A stretch of 64,000 nt of DNA from Mesotoga sp. Brook.08.105.5.1 (GCF_002752635.1 NZ_AYTW01000041.1:1-64000); one strand, 5' to 3'. Positions 1-8,919 are shown, numbered from the stretch's first letter. Notes: a model not told the origin generated them from the sequence alone. Program-made: numbers and translations.

Positions 1-34
1 AAGATGAGGTCGTATGAAATCCCCTTTGTACACT

Positions 35-135
35 GGACGAAGATCCGCTGTAAGCTTAAGAACAAAGACCCGCTGAACGCTGTGAAGAGCCGTCCTTAGT
101 CCTTCGTCCCAGATCATGAACCCGTCCTTGGGAAG
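35..135 (-). repeat. Reverse-oriented copy of dispersed intergenic repeat
   Basis: The reverse complement carries the word order 'ggacgggttcatgatctggg', then a 'cggctcttca' element, then 'cagcgggtc', 'cttaagc' and 'acagcggatcttc'. The same order occurs on the plus strand at 51353-51430. The second half also matches about 8815-8860. It is the only inverted copy seen in the window. Confidence 0.7.
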
Positions 136-242
136 AGCCTGAGGTCAGAGGCAAGAGGTCGGAAGAGCAAAAATGTCACAACGCGTCATCTGAACTTGAT
201 TCAGAGTCTTACCCTTCTTTTTTCGTCTCATGTAGCTTTTCT

Positions 243-290
243 GGTTTGACCAAGAACGAAGAACAGATCCTCGCTCTGGAACGAAGCACT
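243..290 (+). repeat. Dispersed repeat, copy 1 (partner at 8577-8622)
   Basis: The text beginning 'tttgaccaagaacgaagaac' is almost identical to 8577-8622, including the following 'atcct.gctctgga.cgaag' segment, with only a few substitutions. It lies in non-coding sequence in both places. Confidence 0.75.
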
Positions 291-503
291 GGTTTTTCCC
301 TCGGCTAAAGGAGAACCGTTTAACGGCCAACTGATATCGCTTTGCTCTTTCCAATCCCTACCGCAACCCCCGACCCGGGCCTTTTGCTTTTTCTTACTAT
401 GCAGGATCTGCTTTCTCTCCTTGCTCTTAATACTCTCGAATATGGTTTTTCTAGAAGCAAAGCTCTCGGTTGGTCTCTCTCGTTTCTTTTCATTTGATCG
501 TCA

Positions 504-923
504 TCAGTTAGTCTTTTCTCTTTCGTACTTGACGATTATCTCTTCAAGCACTTTCGCGGCCATTCTTACGGTTGGCTCACATCCGATAACTTCATCCCTG
601 TACTTTTCTTTAAGTACTTTGCAATCAAGATGACCGTATCTCTTCTCGAATTCCTCAAGGAATTCTTCGGCGATACGTTTCATTTTCTCTTGTTTCTCGA
701 ATTCTTCACTGTTGAAAAGAATGCCAATCACCGCGAGGGAACCCATTACTGCACCGCAAACGCTTCCAACTCTCATTCCTCCCCCGAAGGCACCCATGGT
801 GTCGAACGCTTCTTTGGGAAGATTTAGATTGAATTCCTCGTTTGCTCCGTAAACCATCGCCTCTGCACAGTTTCTCTCTAGATCGTTTCTTGAATACTCC
901 CTTCCTACAGCATCTTCAAGCAT
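504..923 (-). CDS. C_GCAxxG_C_C family putative redox protein
   Basis: The 139-residue product matches the C_GCAxxG_C_C family, small proteins of unproven function proposed to be redox-active or metal-binding. Four cysteines are spread in the family pattern: C19 (DLERNCAEA), C56 within VCGAVMG, which corresponds to the GCAxxG core, then C101 (GHLDCK) and C115 (VIGCEP). A glycine-rich segment (GAFGGGMRVG) precedes the core. The frame is open further upstream, but the ATG at 923 is chosen because a strong AGGAAGGAG site lies just in front of it. It is transcribed divergently from the amidohydrolase. Family assignment is fairly sure; role unknown. Confidence 0.8.
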   Translation of the reverse strand: MLEDAVGREYSRNDLERNCAEAMVYGANEEFNLNLPKEAFDTMGAFGGGMRVGSVCGAVMGSLAVIGILFNSEEFEKQEKMKRIAEEFLEEFEKRYGHLDCKVLKEKYRDEVIGCEPTVRMAAKVLEEIIVKYEREKTN

Positions 924-1036
924 AATATACTCCTTCCTGACAGTCGGCTCCAGAACAAGATGGCATATCGATAAGTGTGCATTACGTATCACTTCTGATA
1001 GAATCTAAATATACTACTGAACTAAGGAGGTCTTTC

Positions 1037-2200
1037 ATGTCAATACTACTAAAGAATGGTACAGTTTACCCTATCACATCCGATCCATTCAAAGGCGATG
1101 TCCTGATCGGTAATGGAAAGATTGAGCGGATAGGCCAGGGAATAGAGGAACCTGATGCAGAGGTAATTGATGCTTCGGGAAAGTATATTTTCCCCGGTTT
1201 CATTGATGCCCACTCTCATATTGGAATCTATGAAGAGGGTGTAGGCGGCTATTACGGAGATGGAAACGAAGCGACAGATCCTCTTACTCCCGATGTTTCA
1301 GTCGTTGACGCGTTTAATCCTCAGGATGCCGCAATAAAGCGCGCGTTATCAGGAGGAGTCACTACTGTCATGGTTGTTCCCGGTAGTGCAAACCCGGTCG
1401 GGGGTCAGGGCGCTATCTTCAAGTTCAAGAAAACCCTGATAGTCGACGACATGGTTGTTCGCGCTCCAGCAGGTTTGAAGATGGCGACAGGAGAGAACCC
1501 CAAGAGAGTCTACGGAGAAGGTTTCAAGAAAACGCCTTCCACTAGACTGGGAACGGCAGCTGTTATCCGTGGTTACTTCACAAAAGTCAGGGCCTACATT
1601 GAGAAGAAGAAGGCTGCTGAGAAAGAGGGGAAGCCCTTCACGGATATAGACCCGAAACTTGAGGTAGGAGAAAAAGTGCTCAAGAAGGAAATTCCCGCAA
1701 GAATTCACGCTCACAGACAGGATGATATTCTGACTGCAGTAAGGCTATCAAAGGAGTTTGATTTTGATCTTGTTGTGGAGCACGCAACTGAAGGCTACAA
1801 GATAGTAGATTTTCTCAAGAGTAACAATGTTCCGGTTGTTCTTGGACCTATTTTCGGTTTTCGAACGAAACTCGAGCTTAAGGACATGAGTTACGATGCG
1901 CCAAGAATACTCAACGAAAAAGGCGTCCTGGCAGCTTTCATGTGTGATCATCCAGTCATTCCTCTCGAAAATACGAACGTTCAACTCGGTGTGGCTTTAC
2001 GTTACGGCTCCAAAGAGGACGATCTATTCAAGATGGTGACGATAAATGCTGCGAAGATTTTGAAGATAGATGAGAGAGTTGGATCACTTGAAGTTGGAAA
2101 AGACGCAGATATTGCTATCTGGACTGATCATCCATTTAACCTTTCGGCGAAGACAGAGAGAGTATTCATTGAAGGTGAAGAAGTATATAGCGATCTTTGA
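1037..2200 (+). CDS. Amidohydrolase family metal-dependent hydrolase
   Basis: The 387-residue protein belongs to the imidazolonepropionase-like branch of the amidohydrolase superfamily (TIM-barrel hydrolases acting on C-N bonds of cyclic or acyl substrates, usually cytosolic). An N-terminal beta-sandwich (residues 1-50) leads to the metal-binding HxH (H59, H61 in FIDAHSHIG). Further likely metal ligands are in IHAHRQDD (about 225), VEHATEGYK (about 248) and CDHPVIP (about 305). The C-terminal strand region reads VGSLEVGKDADIAIW, typical of the family. The ATG at 1037 has AAGGAGG seven bases upstream. The substrate cannot be read from the sequence. The closest characterised activities I can think of are imidazolonepropionase, proline-dipeptide or other cyclic-amide hydrolases. 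Confidence 0.85.
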   Translation: MSILLKNGTVYPITSDPFKGDVLIGNGKIERIGQGIEEPDAEVIDASGKYIFPGFIDAHSHIGIYEEGVGGYYGDGNEATDPLTPDVSVVDAFNPQDAAIKRALSGGVTTVMVVPGSANPVGGQGAIFKFKKTLIVDDMVVRAPAGLKMATGENPKRVYGEGFKKTPSTRLGTAAVIRGYFTKVRAYIEKKKAAEKEGKPFTDIDPKLEVGEKVLKKEIPARIHAHRQDDILTAVRLSKEFDFDLVVEHATEGYKIVDFLKSNNVPVVLGPIFGFRTKLELKDMSYDAPRILNEKGVLAAFMCDHPVIPLENTNVQLGVALRYGSKEDDLFKMVTINAAKILKIDERVGSLEVGKDADIAIWTDHPFNLSAKTERVFIEGEEVYSDL

Positions 2201-3023
2201 TAAACGCTTTCTGTAAATATATCGAATTATTTGATGCGATTTAGGATCAAGCTTTGCCCGCGCTCTTCGTTGCGAGAGAAGAGTTCGTGGATTTAATTTG
2301 AGTGGAGACCTTTTCAGGGGATAGGCTTCTCGTTTGAACCGGGAGCGCGAATCCAAGAAACTCAATGTAAGTGAAGCATTTGCCGAGAATTTCGCGAGGC
2401 GGGAATGGTCTGATGCACCATTTAAGAAACAAAAACTAGGCAATTGGACAAGCCTCTCTTGACAATTCGGCTTTGTGCGAGGTCTTGGAAAACCGAAACC
2501 TTTAAGTCTCTTGTAGCCAGGTTGGGTGACTCTCACGAAATAGTAAGGGGTGGGTTCTATGAGTCGTTCTTGTTGAACAGAGAGAGATGCCGAGATAAAC
2601 TGGTCCTTATTGATTGCGCAATTCTCGCCGTCATGCAGCAGCTCCTGAGGATTTTAACCATTCGACCAGGACGATGTCAAAGAAGCCGCATCTCGTCATG
2701 ACCCAAGGATTCTCGTCATGAATTCGCTGAGATCAAAGTGCTTCATGTCTGCTCGCGAGTTCTCTTGACTAGCCTGCGTGATAAAATTGATATTACAGCG
2801 GGATAAGTAATCGAGTCCATGTTTTCAATGAGAATACTCTTTCGTTATAACAACTACGGCAAAGTGGCTTAGACCGACAGCTGAACAAATGATGCCAAAT
2901 CAACTCTAGGTAATGTCACGGCAGTTTTCGCAGTCTCTTATCCCGCAGATTGAACTGTTTCGCGCGAACGTTCTATTACGGAAACAGAGTCATGGGTATC
3001 TTAAGAAAAAAGGAAGTGAGATC
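2201..3023. other. Non-coding gap, no gene recognised
   Basis: About 820 bases between the amidohydrolase and the radical SAM gene. Short open frames (for example 2444-2701) show no recognisable domain and no ribosome binding site. A weak inverted repeat is visible near 2261-2285 (CTCTTC and GAAGAG). I see no clear match to the repeat blocks elsewhere. It may hold decayed sequence. Confidence 0.5.
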
Positions 3024-4556
3024 TTGAGAGTTCTGTTGGTTTACCCTGAATACCCGGAGACATTCTGGAGTTTCAAGCATGCTTTGAAGTTTGTTTCTAA
3101 AAAAGCGGCGTATCCCCCACTTGGTCTCATGACCGTTGCTGCCATGTTGCCCGAAGAATGGGAGAAGAAGCTCATCGATATGAACACGGACACTCTGCGT
3201 GATGAAGATATCACAGAATCCGACTACGTAATGATTAGCTCGATGGACATTCAGCTTGACTCGGCAAAGAAGGTCATTCAAAGGTGCAGAGAGCTTGGTG
3301 TCAAAACTGTAGCGGGCGGGCCGCTTTTCACAACCAGACCCGAGGAGTTCAGTGAAGTCGATCATCTTGTTCTTGGCGAGGCAGAAATGACTCTGGCGCC
3401 GTTTCTTCATGATTTAGAGAAAGGCCAGGCTAAGCACATTTACAGATCTGACGGCTTTCCAGATATCGGAACCAGCCCCATTCCAAACTGGGCGCTTCTT
3501 GACATGAGAAAGTACTCTTCAATGAACATTCAATATTCCAGAGGTTGTCCTTATAATTGTGAGTTCTGTGACATTGTTCTGCTAAACGGACGAATTCCCA
3601 GGACGAAGAGCGCGGAAAAACTCACTGCCGAAATGGAAGCATTATATGAGGCTGGTTGGCGCGGGGGAGTCTTCATTGTGGACGACAATTTCATCGGCAA
3701 CAAGACGAAGCTGAAGAGAGAGATTCTTCCGGCAGTAGCCGAATGGATGAAAGAGAGGAATTATCCTTTTGTACTGAATACAGAAGTCTCAATTGATCTT
3801 TCGGATGACGATGAACTCATGAAACTCATGGTCGACGCAAATTTCGGAACCGTCTTCGTCGGCATAGAGACTACCGAGGAGGAAAGCCTTCTTGAATGCG
3901 GTAAGTATCAGAATCGAAACAGAGATTTACTCTCATCTGTAAAGAAGATGCAGCAGTTTGGGCTGCAGGTTCAGGGCGGATTCATTGTGGGCTTCGATCA
4001 CGATAAGCCTTCGGTATTCAGAAACATGATCGATTTCATTCAGAAGAGCGGTATAGTGACGGCAATGGTTGGTGTCCTCACTGCGCCTACAGGTACAAGA
4101 CTCTTCATGAGGTTGAAAGAAGAGAACAGGATCGCATCGGAGTTCTCTGGAAATAACACAAGCATTCTGACTAACATAGTTCCTAAGATGGGACTCAAGA
4201 ACCTTGAAGACGGTTACTATGAGATACTTAAGAGCATCTACGCTCCTAAACCTTACCGTCAGAGAGTCATTACCTTTCTTAAGAACTATAAACCTAATAC
4301 ACCTAGACATGTAAGACCCCTTTCCGATAGTCTTAAGGCTTTTCTGAAGTCCCTATGGGTACTTGGAATCCGTGAAAGAGGCAGAATACACTACTGGCTA
4401 CTGTTACTGTGGACGGCCTTCTTTAAGCCGTCGCTTTTCCCACTGTCGGTGGAATTTGCGATATACGGCTATCACTTTCGGAAATCCCTTTCCTTTGCCC
4501 TGTTTGGAGAGAGCGGGTCAATATCGCCCAGTCATGCAGAAAGAGATTCAGAGTGA
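3024..4556 (+). CDS. B12-binding domain radical SAM protein
   Basis: The product (510 residues from the chosen start) has an N-terminal cobalamin-binding Rossmann-like domain (residues 1-130) and a radical SAM core whose CxxxCxxC motif (SRGCPYNCEFCDI, cysteines 175, 179, 182) binds the 4Fe-4S cluster and S-adenosylmethionine. The C-terminal part resembles the DUF4070 extension common in this branch, which includes methyltransferases and uncharacterised enzymes. The open frame begins at 2913, but homologues usually start at RVLLVYPEYPETFW. The TTG at 3024 is preceded by AGGAAGTGAG, so I prefer it. The gene stands alone. Substrate unknown. Confidence 0.85.
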   Translation: MRVLLVYPEYPETFWSFKHALKFVSKKAAYPPLGLMTVAAMLPEEWEKKLIDMNTDTLRDEDITESDYVMISSMDIQLDSAKKVIQRCRELGVKTVAGGPLFTTRPEEFSEVDHLVLGEAEMTLAPFLHDLEKGQAKHIYRSDGFPDIGTSPIPNWALLDMRKYSSMNIQYSRGCPYNCEFCDIVLLNGRIPRTKSAEKLTAEMEALYEAGWRGGVFIVDDNFIGNKTKLKREILPAVAEWMKERNYPFVLNTEVSIDLSDDDELMKLMVDANFGTVFVGIETTEEESLLECGKYQNRNRDLLSSVKKMQQFGLQVQGGFIVGFDHDKPSVFRNMIDFIQKSGIVTAMVGVLTAPTGTRLFMRLKEENRIASEFSGNNTSILTNIVPKMGLKNLEDGYYEILKSIYAPKPYRQRVITFLKNYKPNTPRHVRPLSDSLKAFLKSLWVLGIRERGRIHYWLLLLWTAFFKPSLFPLSVEFAIYGYHFRKSLSFALFGESGSISPSHAERDSE

Positions 4557-4709
4557 TCAAGCATATCGCGGGCGCGAAGTAGCTGACCGGTGAACTATCA
4601 GACTCTTTGTTCGTAAGAGGTTATAATTGAGTTCAGTCAAATATCCCGACTCAAAGGGACAATGGGTTGATAACAGCAATTCATTGTGGCAGGAGCGAGA
4701 GTATAGTAG

Positions 4710-5969
4710 ATGTCGCGAAAGAGTGTGAAATTCGGAAGCTTTCTAAGAAATTACATAGATGATACCGAAAAGTTCAAGAAATGGCTTCAGTTAGGCATGG
4801 AATTTGAGAACCTCAGAAGAAGGCATTTTCCAGACAGGGGTCGACCTCGATTTGTCAATACGGTCAATCATCTAGCGCTTGAGGAAGTCTATTTTGCAAT
4901 AAAGGGTATCAGTACCGTGTGGGTGAATCTCATGGCCCCTTCTGAGCTTCTTCTTTCTGCGGGTCTTAACCCCGTCTCTGCCGAAGGCATTTCTGGAGCG
5001 CTTTCGTCGATGCATCTTGAGGACACGGCGATAGCATATTCTTCACAGGCGGGAATAAGCGACTCCCTCTGTACGTTTCATAGAGCTTCTGTTGGAGTAT
5101 CTATGAGAAAGCTTCTCCCCCCGCCAAAGTTGGTGATGACGACAAGCATTCTCTGCGATGGAAATCTTCCAACCTTCAAAAGAATAGCCAAGGAATACGA
5201 TGTTCCTTTCATTTTGATAGATGTGCCAAGAGGTCGAAAGAGTGAGGCTGTAGGATACGTTCTCTCGCAACTGAAAGAAGTTGTCGGTACGATCGAAGAA
5301 ATCACAGGGGCCCCCTTCAAAATGGATGAGTTGTCGTTGAGATTGTCTTATGAAAGAGAACTCATGGAAAACCTCGAGGAGTCGAAAGCCAGAACGGAAG
5401 ACTCGTATCTGCCTCAGCACTTGTATGAACACATGAACTCGTTGTATGTACTTCATACTCTGGCCGGGGATGGGAGAATTGCGGCGGCCTCCAGAGGTAT
5501 CCACGAAAGGCTTGAAGCGATTCCCGAAAACGCGAGGAAGATCCTCTGGCTTCACATTCCTCCCTATTACGATAATGAGCTTTTCAATCTCTTCGTTCCG
5601 GGATCGAAAAACCTCGTGGTTGCCAGTGAGCTCATGTGGGACTGGATGTATCCGGTTGATCCACAGCGACCACTTGAGAGTCTCGCAGAGAAACTTGTCT
5701 ATAATCCTCTTTGTGGAAGCGTGGTCGATCGTGGAAACTTCTGCCTGGATCTTGCACGCAGCTTTAGGGTAGATGGAGTGATCCACTTTTCTCACTGGGG
5801 ATGCAGACAGTCGGCCGGAGGAGTGAGTTACTTGAAGAGTATATTCGAAGAGGAGAGAATTCCCTTTCTTGAGTTGACGGGTGACTGTGTTGACCATTCA
5901 TCTCAGGGAGCCGGGCAGCTGCGGACTAGGACAGAAGCATTCCTGGAAATTGTGGAGAAGAGAAGATGA
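4710..5969 (+). CDS. 2-hydroxyacyl-CoA dehydratase-like protein (HgdB/YjiM family)
   Basis: The 419-residue protein belongs to the family of 2-hydroxyacyl-CoA dehydratase and benzoyl-CoA reductase iron-sulfur subunits. The length is close to that of the family's orphan double-cubane-cluster proteins (YjiM-like), whose physiological substrate is unclear. Candidate cluster cysteines are in SILCDGN, NPLCGSVVDRGNFC, SHWGCRQSAGG and LTGDCVDH. The stop overlaps the start of the activator gene (ATGA at 5966-5969), so translation is probably coupled and the two products should act together. A TATAAT lies at 4622-4627. The ribosome binding site is weak (GAGAG about eight bases upstream). No CoA transferase or other fermentation gene is adjacent, which argues for the orphan type over a dedicated hydroxyacyl-CoA pathway. 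Confidence 0.82.
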   Translation: MSRKSVKFGSFLRNYIDDTEKFKKWLQLGMEFENLRRRHFPDRGRPRFVNTVNHLALEEVYFAIKGISTVWVNLMAPSELLLSAGLNPVSAEGISGALSSMHLEDTAIAYSSQAGISDSLCTFHRASVGVSMRKLLPPPKLVMTTSILCDGNLPTFKRIAKEYDVPFILIDVPRGRKSEAVGYVLSQLKEVVGTIEEITGAPFKMDELSLRLSYERELMENLEESKARTEDSYLPQHLYEHMNSLYVLHTLAGDGRIAAASRGIHERLEAIPENARKILWLHIPPYYDNELFNLFVPGSKNLVVASELMWDWMYPVDPQRPLESLAEKLVYNPLCGSVVDRGNFCLDLARSFRVDGVIHFSHWGCRQSAGGVSYLKSIFEEERIPFLELTGDCVDHSSQGAGQLRTRTEAFLEIVEKRR

Positions 5970-7696
5970 TCTATTATTCATGCAGCTACATACCAATGGA
6001 AGTGATGCTCGGAAGCGCCTGTGAATTCCACAGAATCACCTCCTCTGCTCCGACCTCTTGTCACGAACTTGGATGCAATTTGTGCGGTTATGCAAAGACC
6101 GTCTACAAAAAAGGGATGGAACTGAATTCAGATGATTGTCTCTTGATAGCCGACTCTTGTGATGCGATGCGCAGAGTCGGAGATCTTCTCTCAGAGCTTT
6201 CGTCAGCCAAGGTTTTCATCCTCAGACTTCCGTGGAAGAGAGACGCTGACGCGGTGAAATTTCTTTGCCGCGAGCTTGTCGGTCTGACAGCTTTCCTCCA
6301 GAACTCCGGTATTACAGTTGACCTGCATACTGGAATAAACCGATTCAACGATATTGTGGAGTATGTGCAGGCAAATGAAATGCTGGTTGAAGGGACGGAG
6401 TTATCAAGGCTTTATCTTTCGGCGCTAGATGGCAGGAAAGCCGAAGTAAGCTCTTCTAATGCCAAGAGCGATGGATCGGGAAAACGGATTGCACTTAGCG
6501 GCGGAGTGACTGATCTGAAAAGCTTCGATAATGCAGTGGAGAAGGCCGGCGCAATAACAGTATCAAATGAGACCTGCCTGGGAAGAAGACCGTTTTCTAG
6601 CAAGACTGCCGATAACATCGAACCACTTGTTGCGATTGCCGAACGTCTGCTGAGGTGGAGATCTCCTTGTGGTCGCTTCTCCGAGCCATTTCCAGCTTCA
6701 GATGACAGAGCAGATGCGACTGTCTTTGTGGTTCCTAAGTTTTGCGACTTCTTCGACTTTGTTCGTGCCGGCGACAACGGAAAGAGTTACAGAGTTGAAC
6801 TCGATTTTCCTCTAAATTCAGATGGACAACTGACCACAAGAATCGGGGCTTTGATGGAGAAGAGCGACTTCAGATCAGTATCGCATGCTGAGGAGGGAAG
6901 TACGGTGATTTACGCAGGAGTTGATTCAGGTTCTACGACTACCAATGGCGTTCTGGTTGACGGGAACGGCAGGATACTCTTCTCGAAGACTTTGAAAACG
7001 GGAATTAGGGCCTCGAATACAGCAGAAGTTCTTATACAGGAGATGACCGAATTCTCCCGCAAGAATGGAAATCAAATTGGAAAGTGCATTTCTACGGGCT
7101 ATGGAAGGCTGCTCGTATCATCTGCAAGTGATAAGATCACAGAAATCTCATGTCACGCCAGAGGCGTTTTCGAACTCTACCCCGAAGCCCGAGGAATCAT
7201 CGACATAGGCGGTCAGGATAGCAAAGTTATCCGATTGAATTCCGGGGGAAGTGTAGAAGACTTTGCAATGAATGATAAGTGCGCCGCCGGAACGGGAAGG
7301 TTTCTTGAAGTGATGGCTTCTGCTCTTGAGCTTGGCACCGAAGAGATGTCGTCGCTTGCCCGAAAATCAAAGAAGGACATTTCGATCAGTTCGGTTTGCA
7401 CTGTATTTGCCGAGTCTGAAGTTGTTTCGCTGATAGGATTGGGAGAAAGAATTGAGGATATTTCGGCCGGTCTATTCAAGGCGATAGCAAGAAGAGTGGG
7501 AGCGATGTATTCAAGATTGGGATCTCCAGAACCTCTTGTCTTCACCGGAGGGGTTGCGAGAAACCCCGGGGTAGTGGAGGCTTTGAATAAGTTGTTTGGA
7601 ACGGAGATCCTCATCCCCGAAATACCCGATATAATGGGAGCTTACGGCGCCGCTTTGTTCGCAAGAGAGTCGAGTTCCGAGAGTGACATTGGATGA
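5966..7696 (+). CDS. Dehydratase-subunit-like domain fused to BadF/HgdC-type ATPase activator
   Basis: The 576-residue protein has two parts. Residues 1-300 resemble a shortened HgdB-like subunit (start YYSCSYIPMEVML; a cysteine cluster CHELGCNLCGYAK at 32-42; DSCDAMRR near 64). Residues 314-570 are a complete ATP-dependent activator: phosphate-binding GVDSGSTTTNG, IDIGGQDSK, and the two cysteines that form the subunit-bridging 4Fe-4S cluster (C439 in MNDKCAAGTGRF and C478 in SSVCTVFAESE), spaced 39 residues apart as in HgdC. ATP hydrolysis in this family drives electron transfer to the dehydratase. Fusion of a dehydratase-like half to its own activator is unusual. The gene is translationally coupled to the upstream subunit. 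Confidence 0.82.
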   Translation: MIYYSCSYIPMEVMLGSACEFHRITSSAPTSCHELGCNLCGYAKTVYKKGMELNSDDCLLIADSCDAMRRVGDLLSELSSAKVFILRLPWKRDADAVKFLCRELVGLTAFLQNSGITVDLHTGINRFNDIVEYVQANEMLVEGTELSRLYLSALDGRKAEVSSSNAKSDGSGKRIALSGGVTDLKSFDNAVEKAGAITVSNETCLGRRPFSSKTADNIEPLVAIAERLLRWRSPCGRFSEPFPASDDRADATVFVVPKFCDFFDFVRAGDNGKSYRVELDFPLNSDGQLTTRIGALMEKSDFRSVSHAEEGSTVIYAGVDSGSTTTNGVLVDGNGRILFSKTLKTGIRASNTAEVLIQEMTEFSRKNGNQIGKCISTGYGRLLVSSASDKITEISCHARGVFELYPEARGIIDIGGQDSKVIRLNSGGSVEDFAMNDKCAAGTGRFLEVMASALELGTEEMSSLARKSKKDISISSVCTVFAESEVVSLIGLGERIEDISAGLFKAIARRVGAMYSRLGSPEPLVFTGGVARNPGVVEALNKLFGTEILIPEIPDIMGAYGAALFARESSSESDIG

Positions 7697-7751
7697 GCTT
7701 TTGAACTTCGCGGTTCTATGATTTGTCAGTGATGTGTAGGAGGTGCATTTC

Positions 7752-8009
7752 ATGGATCACCATGAAGAACTACGCAAGATTCCGAGTATTAGTGAAGAGA
7801 TTATTGAAAACATCTACCATGTGAGACCCCACGAAGGATCCTGGATAGTCGATCACGAAAGTGAAGAGAGAATCATTCATCGGTTTGACGAAAAGGACGA
7901 TACAATTACCGCTGCTTCGGAGTTAGCCGGCAGCAGTCCTGAAGGCAAGTTAGTGATTCATGATTCCAAGGGAAATGTCGATAGAGACGAGACCGTAAGA
8001 ATTAGGTAA
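7752..8009 (+). CDS. DUF2188 domain protein
   Basis: This is an 85-residue acidic protein. The central part (VRPHEGSWIVDHESEERIIHRFDEKDDTIT followed by a helix and HDSKGNVDRDETVRI, quoted here with residues left out of order only at the join) resembles DUF2188, a short beta-rich domain of unknown function in which a W-x-V strand precedes the 'K/D..A...A' helix and a final 'I....G.I' strand. A TAGGAGGTG site precedes the ATG at 7752. The in-frame GTG at 7743 lies inside that ribosome binding site and is rejected as start. The gene is followed by the long repeat gap. Confidence 0.65.
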   Translation: MDHHEELRKIPSISEEIIENIYHVRPHEGSWIVDHESEERIIHRFDEKDDTITAASELAGSSPEGKLVIHDSKGNVDRDETVRIR

Positions 8010-8261
8010 GTCACTTCAGGAAAAATTCGGAGGCACGCGAGTTTTCATTCCAGTCGCAGTCCACACTCGTTTAAGCAGACACTGAAAATGAAGAGTCGTT
8101 GACCGTCCAAAAGCAAGGACGCGTTTACCGATAAGATCGAGAGGAGACGAGAGAAATCCTTTCGAGAAGTTCGCTTCGCCCACGGGACGGCCAGAATATT
8201 GAAGTCAGCCACTATTGAAACAAAACGAATTGCACTGACTAGTATATTTGTGTGCAATGCT

Positions 8262-8294
8262 GTCGGGCAAAGCCCGACTGGTCTGCATAAGCAG
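8262..8294. repeat. Double-hairpin module, covariant copy
   Basis: GTCGGGC-AAA-GCCCGAC (8262-8278) is followed by CTGC-ATAA-GCAG (8283-8294). The arrangement hairpin, ACTGG, CTGC-NTAA-GCAG is the same as at 51163-51195 and 51486-51518. There the first stem is CTTTGC-GAA-GCAAAG, so the stem sequence has changed on both sides while the layout and the second hairpin are kept. Confidence 0.75.
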
Positions 8295-8382
8295 AGTCGT
8301 GCGCCCCGATCCTTCAGATCCGATCTTCATAACTCGTTCCTGGTGACGCAAAGTCGAAACCCTTCCCTAACCTCATCCCGTT

Positions 8383-8458
8383 ATTCTGACATGCTGGTCA
8401 GAATCTCGATTCTTGGATCGTTCTCAAGACCAGATCCCGTGCAAATTCATCACGGGAT
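8383..8458. repeat. Two adjacent inverted repeats
   Basis: ATTCTGAC-atgctg-GTCAGAAT (8383-8404) and ATCCCGTG, a 9-base loop, CACGGGAT (8434-8458). Neither is followed by a T-run, so they do not look like intrinsic terminators. They belong to the hairpin-rich non-coding block. Confidence 0.65.
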
Positions 8459-8576
8459 GACAAAGGAAGGAGCTTGTATGAGTAACTTGGGATGACAGCC
8501 ATGATTATTTTACATGAATCTACTTTCCTCGTAATCCTCGTGCTCCTGGTAAGGATCTCCACGTTACTGAGTTATG

Positions 8577-8622
8577 GTTTTGACCAAGAACGAAGAACAA
8601 ATCCTAGCTCTGGAGCGAAGAA
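8577..8622 (+). repeat. Dispersed repeat, copy 2 (partner at 243-290)
   Basis: Almost identical to 243-290 in the same orientation, with a few substitutions. Non-coding in both places. Confidence 0.75.
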
Positions 8623-8640
8623 CAAATCTTCCTCTTACTA

Positions 8641-8724
8641 CACCCGATCTTCATAACCCGGTTTTGATAACCCGCTCTTAGCAACCCGAATTTCTTAACC
8701 CGCCCCTATCAACCCGATCTCTTG
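8641..8724 (+). repeat. Six-unit 14-bp periodic AACCCG array
   Basis: Units start at 8641, 8655, 8669, 8683, 8697 and 8711, exactly 14 bases apart. Each begins AACCCG (CACCCG in the first) and continues with eight variable, mostly pyrimidine-rich bases (atcttcat, gttttgat, ctcttagc, aatttctt, cccctatc, atctcttg). The fixed period with a conserved hexamer and divergent filler is not explained by a coding frame. Confidence 0.8.
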
Positions 8725-8919
8725 GCAAGCGACCAGCGGGTCTAAGGGCGCCAGCGCAGGCTCAACGGCTCTTCTCGGTGGACGGCGGCCCGTTGACGGA
8801 GAACGTTGTTTTGAGCAGCGATCAGCGGGTCCTCGCTCTTAAGCGCACAGCGGATCTTCGGTGGACGGTGGACCGTTGACGGTTGACCTGAGAGGCTTCC
8901 TTCGCAGCAGCATCACTTC

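Larger units (their letters stand above)
1..503. other. Intergenic region with degenerate dispersed repeats
   Basis: I see no convincing gene here; the open frames have no family resemblance and no ribosome binding site. Two stretches match other gaps in the window. Positions 35-135, read on the minus strand, match the repeat text at 51353-51430 and, in part, at about 8815-8860. Positions 243-290 match 8577-8622 in the same orientation. The stretch is therefore the edge of a repeat-bearing non-coding region. Confidence 0.7.

Noticed and set aside
2444-2701. Possible 85-residue protein
   Set aside because: No ribosome binding site, no domain resemblance, and irregular composition within an otherwise non-coding gap.
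5043-5897. 284-residue frame opposite the dehydratase-like gene
   Set aside because: Complement of a conserved coding sequence; no ribosome binding site or recognisable domain.
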